This document shows positions 29,701 through 41,375 of a stretch of DNA of 64,000 nucleotides, one piece after another; positions within the stretch are counted from its first letter, which is position 1; each line of letters starts with the position of its first letter. The notes beneath the pieces are model-generated. The model was given only the letters and a program-made list of their open reading frames with translations, searched no databases and had not been told where the DNA came from. The stretch lies in contig NZ_CP011132.1 of the NCBI RefSeq assembly GCF_000981805.1, positions 4,712,001-4,776,000 of the forward strand. Reading direction: 5' to 3'. The translations under genes and the position numbers were made by a program. The DNA comes from Citrobacter amalonaticus Y19 (lineage in GTDB: Bacteria; Pseudomonadota; Gammaproteobacteria; Enterobacterales; Enterobacteriaceae).

Positions 29701-30739
29701 GCTGGAACTCGGTCTGACCGACGAAGAGAAACAAAATCAGCTGGAACAACTGGCTGAGCAGTACGACGAACTGAAACACGAGTTCGAGAAAAAACTCGAA
29801 GCGAAACGCCGCAAAATCACTCAGGGCGACGATCTGGCACCGGGCGTGCTGAAGATCGTTAAGGTATACCTGGCCGTTAAACGCCGTATCCAGCCTGGTG
29901 ACAAGATGGCAGGTCGTCACGGTAACAAGGGTGTAATTTCTAAGATCAACCCGATCGAAGATATGCCGCACGATGCTAACGGTACGCCGGTAGACATCGT
30001 ACTGAACCCGCTGGGCGTACCGTCTCGTATGAACATCGGTCAGATTCTGGAAACCCACCTGGGTATGGCTGCGAAAGGTATCGGCGATAAGATCAACGCC
30101 ATGCTGAAACAGCAGCAGGAAGTCGCGAAACTGCGCGAGTTCATCCAGCGTGCGTACGATCTGGGCGCTGACGTTCGTCAGAAAGTTGACCTGAATACCT
30201 TCAGCGATGAAGAAGTTCTGCGTCTGGCTGAAAACCTGCGCAAAGGTATGCCAATCGCAACGCCGGTGTTTGACGGTGCGAAAGAAGCGGAAATCAAAGA
30301 GTTGCTGAAGCTGGGTGACCTGCCGACTTCCGGTCAGATCACGCTGTTCGACGGCCGTACGGGTGAGCAGTTCGAGCGTCCGGTAACCGTAGGTTACATG
30401 TACATGCTGAAACTGAACCACCTGGTCGACGATAAGATGCATGCGCGTTCTACCGGTTCTTATAGCCTGGTTACTCAGCAGCCGCTGGGTGGTAAGGCTC
30501 AGTTCGGTGGTCAGCGCTTCGGGGAGATGGAAGTGTGGGCGCTGGAAGCTTATGGCGCGGCATACACCCTGCAGGAAATGCTCACCGTTAAGTCTGATGA
30601 CGTGAACGGTCGTACCAAGATGTATAAGAACATCGTGGACGGCAACCATCAGATGGAACCGGGCATGCCGGAATCCTTCAACGTACTGTTGAAAGAGATT
30701 CGTTCGCTGGGTATCAACATCGAGCTGGAAGACGAGTAA
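26711..30739 (+). CDS. rpoB: RNA polymerase beta subunit
   Basis: A 1342-residue catalytic subunit with the same length as E. coli. The rifampicin region reads [20 protein letters not shown] with wild-type residues at the common resistance positions (Asp516, His526, Ser531), predicting rifampicin sensitivity. The flap and the C-terminal clamp segments ([34 protein letters not shown]) are intact. The ATG at 26711 (MVYSYTEKK) is set by homology; the frame is open upstream to 26678. The opposite strand carries a long open frame that reflects codon bias only. Confidence 0.99.
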   Translation: [1342 protein letters not shown]

Positions 30740-30815
30740 CTCTCGCTCAAACAGGTCACTGGTGCTGGCGTAACCGCCAGCACCAGATTGTGCTAACTCC
30801 GACGGGAGCAAATCC

Positions 30816-35039
<4,224 letters not shown>

Positions 35040-35046
35040 TCGTTGA

Positions 35047-35072
35047 CTGCCCGGCGGTGAAAATTGCCGGGC
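35047..35072 (+). repeat. Hairpin immediately after rpoC
   Basis: A perfect eight-pair stem TGCCCGGC/GCCGGGCA lies eight bases after the rpoC stop but has no T run. It may protect the 3' end; the T-tailed terminator is further downstream. Confidence 0.5.
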
Positions 35073-35081
35073 AAAGGAAGC

Positions 35082-35112
35082 GTAGGTCGGGTAAGCGTAG
35101 CGCCACCCGACA
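35082..35112. repeat. REP-like palindrome
   Basis: GTAGGTCGGGTAAGCGTAGCGCCACCCGAC has complementary GTCGGGT/ACCCGAC arms, a REP/BIME variant common in intergenic regions of enterics. Confidence 0.65.
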
Positions 35113-35141
35113 ACAAAAAACCCGCCTTGGCGGGTTTTTTT
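35113..35141 (+). terminator. rpoBC operon terminator
   Basis: AAAAAACCCGCC-TTGG... forms the stem AACCCGCC/GGCGGGTT followed by six or more T. It is the strong end of the beta operon. The A run on the left would also allow it to act on the opposite strand, after the PTS genes. Confidence 0.92.
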
Positions 35142-35162
35142 ACGTCTGCATTATTTTAGTTT

Positions 35163-35197
35163 GTAGGCCGGATAAGTCGCTTGTGACGCCATCCGGC
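35163..35197. repeat. REP element
   Basis: GTAGGCCGGATAAGTCGC ... GACGCCATCCGGC palindrome between the converging rpoC and PTS genes. Confidence 0.8.
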
Positions 35198-35212
35198 AAA
35201 ACATGATGCGTA

Positions 35213-35530
35213 TTAATTTACCGGCGGCAAGCGGCGATACAGCTCAATCATGTCGCCCGCCAGATCCTGAATCACCATCGCGTTCATCAGATGGTCCTGC
35301 GAGTGGACGGTGATCAGATTCACCGGAAGCTTACCGGTTCCTTCATCAATACCGATCAGCTGCGTCTGGATTTTATGCGCCAGCCTGACGAAATCGCGCG
35401 ACTCTTCCATCGCCTGTTCTGCACCGGCAAAGTCGCCCTTGCGGGCCAGTTGCAGGGCAGTCAACGCCTGACTACGCGCCGAACCGGCATTAACCAGCAG
35501 CTCCATAATGATGGTTTCTAACTCTTCCAT
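35213..35530 (-). CDS. PTS lactose/cellobiose-family IIA component
   Basis: A 105-residue helical IIA protein resembling ChbA. His76 in LITVHSQDHLM is the likely phospho-acceptor, with the nearby Asp79 as the metal/trimer residue of the family. It would take phosphate from HPr and pass it to the IIB encoded just upstream. The sugar is unknown; chitobiose, cellobiose or a beta-galactoside are the family's usual choices. No membrane IIC gene lies in the cluster, so the partner must be elsewhere or the proteins may be regulatory. The gene is absent from this position in E. coli K-12. Confidence 0.85.
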   Translation of the reverse strand: MEELETIIMELLVNAGSARSQALTALQLARKGDFAGAEQAMEESRDFVRLAHKIQTQLIGIDEGTGKLPVNLITVHSQDHLMNAMVIQDLAGDMIELYRRLPPVN

Positions 35531-35531
35531 G

Positions 35532-35840
35532 TTATGACTCCATCAGCTTCAGGGCTTTTTCCAGAACGGCATCGCCTTTCATCATGCCGTAATCCATCAT
35601 GTCGATCACCGCGACCTTCTTACCAAGCGGATCGGCCAGTGCCTGCAATTTCGCCTGTTCGTACTTGACCTGCGGACCCAGCAGGACGATATCCGCCGTG
35701 GCAATAATCTCTTTAAATTCAGCGACGGGCACGGCTTTGATTGTCACCTCGACCCCTTTCTTTTGAGCGGCGTCTTTCATTCGTTGTACCAGCATGCTGG
35801 TGGACATACCGGCGGCACAGCATAAAACGATATTCTTCAT
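35532..35840 (-). CDS. PTS lactose/cellobiose-family IIB component
   Basis: A 102-residue IIB protein resembling ChbB. The active cysteine is Cys8 in the signature CCAAGMSTSMLV (a second cysteine precedes it), followed by ADIVLLGPQVKYE, which matches the family's LLGPQ motif. Phosphorylated by the IIA, it would donate to a IIC-bound sugar. It is the first gene of a IIB-IIA pair separated by one base. A CRP-like site and a palindromic operator lie upstream, suggesting catabolite and substrate control. Confidence 0.87.
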   Translation of the reverse strand: MKNIVLCCAAGMSTSMLVQRMKDAAQKKGVEVTIKAVPVAEFKEIIATADIVLLGPQVKYEQAKLQALADPLGKKVAVIDMMDYGMMKGDAVLEKALKLMES

Positions 35841-35916
35841 AGTTCGCTCTCACGGTTCGTTGATACCTCATCTTTAGTCTGAGGCTGTGATGAGAACAAC
35901 CGCCTTACCGTGAATG

Positions 35917-35932
35917 TGTGTAAAGCATCACA
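35917..35932 (-). promoter_or_regulatory. Candidate CRP site upstream of the PTS pair
   Basis: TGTGATGCTTTACACA on the minus strand fits the CRP consensus TGTGA-N6-TCACA at nine of ten positions. It lies about 77 bases before the IIB start. Confidence 0.55.
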
Positions 35933-35950
35933 AAGAAATCGCACAAATAA

Positions 35951-35968
35951 TGAAACCGGTTGCGGTTT
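35951..35968 (-). promoter_or_regulatory. Candidate palindromic operator upstream of the PTS pair
   Basis: GCAACCGGTTTC on the minus strand contains the perfect palindrome AACCGGTT, resembling operators of LacI/GalR-type repressors. No matching regulator gene is visible nearby, so this is a suggestion only. Confidence 0.35.
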
Positions 35969-35975
35969 TTCTCAA

Positions 35976-36000
35976 ATTGGAAAAAGCCCATCGTAACGGG
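35976..36000 (-). terminator. Possible terminator of the diguanylate cyclase gene
   Basis: On the minus strand, ACCCGT-TACG-ATGGGC (one G-U pair) is followed by five T, about 20-45 bases after the gene's stop. The stem is short. Confidence 0.5.
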
Positions 36001-36021
36001 TGTTGCAGAGAAGGAGAAAGA

Positions 36022-37560
36022 CTAGCGATTCGCGATGATGATCCGGTTTTTTCCTTCCTGCTTGGCTTTGTATAGCGCTTCATCAACGCGCATGATCAGT
36101 TGTTCCTGAGCCTCCAGATTCCATTCCCCGAGTCCGGCGCTAAAGGTGACGTGCAGACCCTCTTCACGCCAGGAGCGCTTCTCGACCTCAATACGCCAGC
36201 GCTCCACCAGGGTATGTGCGTTGTTCAGTGGCTCACCCGAGAACAGCACGGCAAACTCCTCGCCGCCATAACGATAAACGGAAACGGCGGCAGGTTGCAT
36301 GATCTGAATCCCTTCGCGCGCGACGTTGCGCAGGACGATGTCACCATTCAGATGGCCCCAGGTATCGTTGATAGACTTAAAGTTATCAATATCCACCAGT
36401 GCCAGGGCGAACGGTTGATGATCGTTCATCAGCGCGGCGATATCGCTGTCGAATGCGCGGCGGTTTTTGCAACCGGTCAGGGCATCAATGGTCGCTTGTC
36501 GAACGTAAGCCAGTTCGCGCTCTTTATTGGACTCGATAGCTTTGCTCAACATCGCTTCAAGGCGTGGTGCGCGTTTAACATCGCCGGTCTTGATCGCGTT
36601 GATGATGTTCATCAGCACCGTGCGTGAAGCGTGGCGTAGATAGAGACCAAACAGCGCAATGATGATCGCCGCGAGGGCAAATCCCCAGACCACAATGTTG
36701 GTCTCGTGGCGTGTCAGGTCGACGAGGGTTGTCTCTGAAACCCGATAAATCACAAACCAGTCCGGGTTGGTGAACGAATAATAGTAGTACCAGTCCTCGG
36801 TGTCCGGGTCGTAGAGGTGTCCTTCACCGCTGGTCATCCGGCTCATGATTTTTTTACTGACATACTGTTTAAACAGCGCGCCCGTATCCGGATGCAGCAC
36901 CACTTTTCCATCACGGTCGACCACAAAAAATTCGCCCTGGACGGGAGCCACCATCTGACGCAGCGCGTAACCCATCGACGTCAGATCAAGGTGAAACGCA
37001 ATCGTACCTTTCATTTTCCCTTCGGGAGAGATGACCGGTTTGAAGATCGTGACCGTTGGGTGGTGCGTGAAATAATCAATATAGGGCGCGGTATAATTGC
37101 TGAACGTACTGGCTTCAGCCTGATCCATAAACCAGGGGCGCGATTTCACATCGAACGTTTTACTGCGTTCGGTGTTCTGCACCTGGGGGGCGCGCAGATA
37201 ATGACCTTCGGTATCCACCAGTGAGATCGAGGAGACTGACGGCATCAGCGTCTGCAATTGCATGATGGTTTTCAACCCCTCTTCCGGATCGAGGCTCACC
37301 GTGTCGTTCAGGTGGTCATTGCGAGAAAAGTAAGTCGCCGCACGACCCAGAATATAATCATTTTCGCGCAGCAAAGACTCGGTATAGTTCACCGCCAGGT
37401 TATGAGTGAAGTTCCGATTAATGCCATGATAATCTTCAAGAAAATCACTCTTCTGCGTAAAGGTAATGAATATGGCGATCAGTACAAAGCTGAGTATGAT
37501 TCCCGTAAAGCTCACCAATATAGGCGTCGTGAATGAAAGTTTTCTGTTATGACCAGCCAT
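36022..37560 (-). CDS. Membrane diguanylate cyclase (dCache-GGDEF)
   Basis: A protein of about 512 residues with an N-terminal membrane segment (residues ~10-35), a periplasmic double-Cache-type sensor (about 35-295), a second membrane segment (NIVVWGFALAAIIIALFGLYL) and a C-terminal GGDEF domain. The active motif is RYGGEEF, with upstream ALVDIDNFKSINDTWGH for metal and GTP, so it should make cyclic di-GMP. The residues where the RxxD inhibitory site should be (QPAAV) do not fit, so product inhibition may be lacking. The ATG at 37560 (MAGHNRKLSF) is preferred; the frame is open to a TTG at 37653 and an ATG at 37632. No specific orthologue is recognised. Confidence 0.85.
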   Translation of the reverse strand: MAGHNRKLSFTTPILVSFTGIILSFVLIAIFITFTQKSDFLEDYHGINRNFTHNLAVNYTESLLRENDYILGRAATYFSRNDHLNDTVSLDPEEGLKTIMQLQTLMPSVSSISLVDTEGHYLRAPQVQNTERSKTFDVKSRPWFMDQAEASTFSNYTAPYIDYFTHHPTVTIFKPVISPEGKMKGTIAFHLDLTSMGYALRQMVAPVQGEFFVVDRDGKVVLHPDTGALFKQYVSKKIMSRMTSGEGHLYDPDTEDWYYYYSFTNPDWFVIYRVSETTLVDLTRHETNIVVWGFALAAIIIALFGLYLRHASRTVLMNIINAIKTGDVKRAPRLEAMLSKAIESNKERELAYVRQATIDALTGCKNRRAFDSDIAALMNDHQPFALALVDIDNFKSINDTWGHLNGDIVLRNVAREGIQIMQPAAVSVYRYGGEEFAVLFSGEPLNNAHTLVERWRIEVEKRSWREEGLHVTFSAGLGEWNLEAQEQLIMRVDEALYKAKQEGKNRIIIANR

Positions 37561-37821
37561 TACGTTAACGTATCCAGAAAGTGTAAATCCTGAAGAGAAG
37601 TGCGAAGTGAAACCAGCAACGTGGCTCTGCATATCAGGAAAGAATGTAGGCAATTATAATATCGTGAAGATAAGTCGAGATGATTTATCTTAAGATGTGT
37701 CCCTCTCTGTGGCCATTTAGGGCTGAAATTGGTGTTTAATATTGCTGATTTCGGCGAAGGCAGGGCGAAACGAGGAAGAAGCTTTTCGCCCTGGACAGCG
37801 CTACGGCTGACGGTGATACGT
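37561..37821. other. Intergenic region between thiH and the diguanylate cyclase gene
   Basis: About 260 bases. The left part may encode an N-terminal extension of the cyclase if an upstream start is used. The rest is A/T-rich and should hold its promoter. I see no other gene or known repeat. Confidence 0.45.
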
Positions 37822-37852
37822 TAAAAAAGTGAGAGGCTGACGACAACCTCTC
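37822..37852 (-). terminator. thiCEFSGH operon terminator
   Basis: On the minus strand, GAGAGGTTGTCG-TCAGCCTCTC forms a stem of six or more pairs followed by ACTTTTTT, about 55 bases after the thiH stop. Confidence 0.75.
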
Positions 37853-37905
37853 GTTTTCTCTTTTTCGTCGCGGCTCGTAAAAGGGTTACCCGTTTGCATG
37901 ACGGT

Positions 37906-39039
37906 TCATAGCCTTTGCGAAGCGCGCCCCAGATACGCATCCCAGTCCTTCCACACCGGTTGTAGCCCCTGCGCGGAGAGCGCGTTGGCGACGGTTTCTG
38001 GGCGACGGTTGTCATGTGGCGCAAACTGTTCCAGTTCGGGATGATCGTCCGCATACCCGCCGGGCTGGGTTTTCGAGAACGCGCTGACATTGTTAATCGC
38101 CAGCGGGATCACGTGGTCGCGAAACCAGGGCGATTCCCGTGTAGACAGCGACAACTCAATCTCCGGAGCCAGCAGACGGAACGCGCAAATGGTTTGCACC
38201 AGTTGGCGCTCATCCATGAGTGAGGCGGGTTCAATACCGCCAGCGCATGGACGCAGGCGCGGAAACGAAATCGAGTAGCGACTCTGCCAGTAGTGCTGCT
38301 GAAGCCACAACAGATGCTCAGCAACCATGTAGCAATCCACCCGCCAGTTGTCGGAAAGGCCAATCAGCGCACCGAGTCCGATCTTGTCGATACCTGCGCG
38401 TCCCAGTCGGTCCGGGGTTTCCAGACGCCAGAAGAAATCCTGTTTTCTCCCTTTCAGATGGTGCTGCGCATACATCGCTTCGTGATAGGTCTCCTGATAG
38501 ACCATCACCCCGTCGAGCCCCAGCGTTTTCAGTTCGGCATATTCTGCCTCGGCTAACGGCTGCACTTCCATGTGCAGCGACGAAAACTGCTGGCGAATGG
38601 TAGGCACGTGGCGACGAAAATAGTCCATCCCGACCTTTGCCTGATGCTCGCCGGTGACCAGCAGGAGATGTTCGAAACCCAACTCGCGGATCGCCGCGCA
38701 CTCCCGGACAATTTCCGCCTCATCCAGCGTTTTGCGCTTGATGCGGTTGCTCATCGAAAAACCGCAGTAGCTACAGTCGTTAGCACACAGATTGGAGAGA
38801 TACAGCGGGACGTAAAAGCTCACCGTATTGCCAAAGCGCTGGCGGGTGAGCGTCTGTGCCCGCTGCGCCAGCGGTTCGAGGTATGTGCTCGCGGCAGGAG
38901 ACAGCAGCGCCATCATATCGTCGCGACTGGGGCGGGACGCATTTAGCGCTCGTTCGACATCAGCAGACGTTTTGCTATTGATGCGCAGGCGGATGTCGTC
39001 CCAGTCGAGTTGTCGCCAGCGGTCAGTGAACGTTTTCAT
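37906..39039 (-). CDS. thiH: 2-iminoacetate synthase (radical SAM tyrosine lyase)
   Basis: A 377-residue radical-SAM enzyme that splits tyrosine to dehydroglycine (2-iminoacetate) and p-cresol for thiazole synthesis. The iron-sulfur motif is CANDCSYCGF (CxxxCxxC, near residue 85), and SAM-binding segments such as LLVTGEHQ follow. It works with ThiG, ThiF and ThiS. The length equals E. coli ThiH. It overlaps thiG by four bases and is the last gene of the operon. Confidence 0.97.
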   Translation of the reverse strand: MKTFTDRWRQLDWDDIRLRINSKTSADVERALNASRPSRDDMMALLSPAASTYLEPLAQRAQTLTRQRFGNTVSFYVPLYLSNLCANDCSYCGFSMSNRIKRKTLDEAEIVRECAAIRELGFEHLLLVTGEHQAKVGMDYFRRHVPTIRQQFSSLHMEVQPLAEAEYAELKTLGLDGVMVYQETYHEAMYAQHHLKGRKQDFFWRLETPDRLGRAGIDKIGLGALIGLSDNWRVDCYMVAEHLLWLQQHYWQSRYSISFPRLRPCAGGIEPASLMDERQLVQTICAFRLLAPEIELSLSTRESPWFRDHVIPLAINNVSAFSKTQPGGYADDHPELEQFAPHDNRRPETVANALSAQGLQPVWKDWDAYLGRASQRL

Positions 39040-39806
39040 GCCGAAGCCTCCAGGAAACCGGTCAGCGGGCTGGTGGCCTGCGCCTGGCGGCTGCGACGAC
39101 CCGGTCCGGCCTGCCGCGCCAGAAGACCCGCTTCCACCGCCAGACGGAAGGCGCGGGCCATCATCACCGGATCGTCTGCTACGGCAATCGCTGTATTCAC
39201 CAGCACCGCATCTGCGCCCATTTCCAGCGCCTGCGTGGCATGGCTGGGTACGCCAATTCCTGCATCCACTACCACCGGAACGGTGGACTGCTGGATAATG
39301 ATCTCCAGCATGGCCCGGGTTTCCAGGCCCTGATTAGAGCCAATCGGCGCGCCGAGCGGCATCACCGCTGCGCATCCCACCTCTTCCAGCCGTTTGCACA
39401 GCACCGGATCCGCACCGCAATAGGGAAGCACCACAAATCCTTGTTTTACCAGCGCGTCGGCGGCTTTCAGCGTTTCAATCGGGTCCGGCAGCAACCAGCG
39501 CGCATCGGGATGAATTTCCAGCTTCAGCCAGTGGGTACCGAGCGCCTCGCGCGCGAGTTGTGCGGCAAAGATCGCCTCTTCCGCCGTTTTCGCCCCGGAC
39601 GTGTTGGGTAGCAGGGTGACGCCCGCGTCGAGAAGCGGGGCCAGAATGGCGTCATTGTGTTGGCGTAAGTCCACACGCTTCATGGCCAGCGTCACCAGTT
39701 GACTGCCAGAGGCGCGGATCGCGTCAATCATTAAGGCCGGTGACGCAAATTTACCCGTGCCTGTGAACAAATGTGAATCAAACGTTTTGTCTGCAATACG
39801 TAACAT
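39036..39806 (-). CDS. thiG: Thiazole synthase
   Basis: A 256-residue TIM-barrel enzyme that joins deoxyxylulose-5-phosphate, dehydroglycine and ThiS-thiocarboxylate sulfur to form the thiamine thiazole. The Schiff-base lysine is likely in TLAMKRVD (near residue 40-45 by the visible frame) or the adjacent conserved strands. VVDAGIGVPSHA and GADAVLVNTAIA are the phosphate-binding loops. It is followed by thiH and preceded by thiS with one base between. Confidence 0.96.
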   Translation of the reverse strand: MLRIADKTFDSHLFTGTGKFASPALMIDAIRASGSQLVTLAMKRVDLRQHNDAILAPLLDAGVTLLPNTSGAKTAEEAIFAAQLAREALGTHWLKLEIHPDARWLLPDPIETLKAADALVKQGFVVLPYCGADPVLCKRLEEVGCAAVMPLGAPIGSNQGLETRAMLEIIIQQSTVPVVVDAGIGVPSHATQALEMGADAVLVNTAIAVADDPVMMARAFRLAVEAGLLARQAGPGRRSRQAQATSPLTGFLEASA

Positions 39807-39807
39807 T

Positions 39808-40008
39808 TCAGCCCCCTGCGATAACCTGAAAAAGCAGGATCTGGTCGCCTTCCTGCACGATGTGCTGCTCCCACTGTTCGCGGGGCAGGATCTGTTGATT
39901 CAGCGCCAGCGCGGCACCGGGTTTTAACTGCTTCAACTGAGTCAGTAGCGTATGTACAGAGAGTCCGTCTGCGCACTGCATCGGCTCATCATTGAACTGG
40001 ATTCGCAT
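39808..40008 (-). CDS. thiS: Sulfur-carrier protein ThiS
   Basis: A 66-residue ubiquitin-like protein ending in Gly-Gly (QVIAGG). ThiF adenylates the terminal glycine, which is then converted to the thiocarboxylate used by ThiG. The ATG at 40008 (MRIQFNDEPMQC) is chosen by family length; a longer frame to 40083 lies in thiF. It overlaps the thiF end by 20 bases. Confidence 0.95.
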   Translation of the reverse strand: MRIQFNDEPMQCADGLSVHTLLTQLKQLKPGAALALNQQILPREQWEQHIVQEGDQILLFQVIAGG

Positions 40009-40747
40009 GTCGTCCTCCACATACCGGACACCCGCTGGCGCGGCGTAATGCCAGACTGCGCCACTGGCTGGTTTTACCGTCAAACAGACGCAACTCGCCA
40101 GCGGGCGTGTCCATACCGCTGAGGAGTTTGATCGCCTCCAGCGCCTGTAACGTCCCCATCACACCGACGACGGGACCGACAATGCCCGCCGTACGGCAGT
40201 TGCGTTCGGGCTCTGCGGCGTCCGGCCACAAACAGCGGTAGCAGCCTTGCGTCCAGGGTGGCGTCAGTACCATCAACTGGCCGCCAAAACCGACCGCGCT
40301 GGCGGTGATAAGCGGGGTATCAAGCGCCACGCATGCGGCGTTAATCTCCTGACGCGTTGCCATGTTGTCGGTACAGTCGAGTACCACATCCGCTTGCGCC
40401 ACCGCATGGCTGAGCGCCTCGCCACTCAGACGTTGCGGTAGCGAGAGCAGGTTGATATCCGGATTGAGTCGCGCCAGTCGCTGCTGTGCGACCTGCGATT
40501 TCGCGCGGGCAATGTCATCCGTGGTGAACAGGATCTGCCGTTGCAGATTACTGAGATGAACGTCATCGTCGTCAGCCAGCACCAGCGTACCGACACCGGC
40601 ACCCGCCAGATACAGCGCGGCCGGGGAGCCTAATCCCCCCAGCCCGACGATCAGTACGCGGCTGGCGAGCAGCTTTTGTTGTCCGTCGATGGCGATATCG
40701 TCCAGCAGGATCTGACGGCTATAGCGCATAAAGTCACGGTCATTCAT
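39989..40747 (-). CDS. thiF: ThiS adenylyltransferase
   Basis: A 252-residue E1-like enzyme that activates ThiS. The nucleotide loop is GLGGLGSPAA, followed by DDDDVHLSNLQRQ and the catalytic aspartate region LDCTDNMATR. Zinc is held by CYRC and C-terminal CPVC pairs, and the conserved cysteine near residue 184 is in RNCRTAG. It overlaps thiE by eight bases and thiS by 20. Confidence 0.97.
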   Translation of the reverse strand: MNDRDFMRYSRQILLDDIAIDGQQKLLASRVLIVGLGGLGSPAALYLAGAGVGTLVLADDDDVHLSNLQRQILFTTDDIARAKSQVAQQRLARLNPDINLLSLPQRLSGEALSHAVAQADVVLDCTDNMATRQEINAACVALDTPLITASAVGFGGQLMVLTPPWTQGCYRCLWPDAAEPERNCRTAGIVGPVVGVMGTLQALEAIKLLSGMDTPAGELRLFDGKTSQWRSLALRRASGCPVCGGRHANPVQ

Positions 40748-41375
40748 CGCCTGCTCCTGCTATCGCCAGCAACTGCGCGGTTGCCGCGCGCCAGTCCGCC
40801 GCCTGGGTAATGGCGCTGACCACCGCAATGCTTCCTACGCCAGTCGCCAGTACCGCCGGTGCGCGCTCCAGACTGATCCCGCCAATGGCGACGGTTGGGT
40901 AATCGTGCAGACGGTCGATATGCCGTGCGAGTTGTTCCAGTCCCTGCGGCGCAGATGGCATCTGCTTGGTCTGTGTCGGGAAGACATGGCCCAGTGCGAT
41001 GTAGGAGGGACGTGCCGCCAGCGCCACGTCGATCTCCATGTCGTCGTGCGTCGAGACGCCAAGGCGTAATCCCGCCGCCTGGATCGCGTTCAGATCGGTG
41101 GTTTCCAGGTCTTCCTGACCCAGGTGCACGCCATACGCACGGTGTTTGATCGCCAGTCGCCAGTAATCGTTAATAAACAGGCGGGCATTAGCGTTCCGCC
41201 CCAGTTCGATGGCGGCCATCACGTCGGCTTCCACGTCTTCATCGCGCTTATCTTTGATGCGCAACTGAAGCGTGCGCACGCCAGCGTCGAGCAGACGTGC
41301 GATCCACGCCACGCTGTCGACAACCGGATAGAGGCCAAGACAAAACGGAACCGTTGGGAAATCAGGCTGAACCAT
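40740..41375 (-). CDS. thiE: Thiamine-phosphate synthase
   Basis: A 211-residue TIM-barrel enzyme that couples hydroxymethylpyrimidine pyrophosphate with thiazole phosphate to give thiamine phosphate. Typical segments are TLQLRIKDK, LFINDYW, GVHLGQEDL, LGVSTHD, YIALGHVFPTQTK and AIGGISL. Its start shares one base with the thiC stop. Confidence 0.97.
   Translation of the reverse strand: MVQPDFPTVPFCLGLYPVVDSVAWIARLLDAGVRTLQLRIKDKRDEDVEADVMAAIELGRNANARLFINDYWRLAIKHRAYGVHLGQEDLETTDLNAIQAAGLRLGVSTHDDMEIDVALAARPSYIALGHVFPTQTKQMPSAPQGLEQLARHIDRLHDYPTVAIGGISLERAPAVLATGVGSIAVVSAITQAADWRAATAQLLAIAGAGDE

Noticed and set aside
35047..35197. Clustered palindromes after rpoC as a CRISPR array
   Set aside because: The units differ from each other, have no regular spacers, and fit REP elements and a terminator. 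No cas genes are near.
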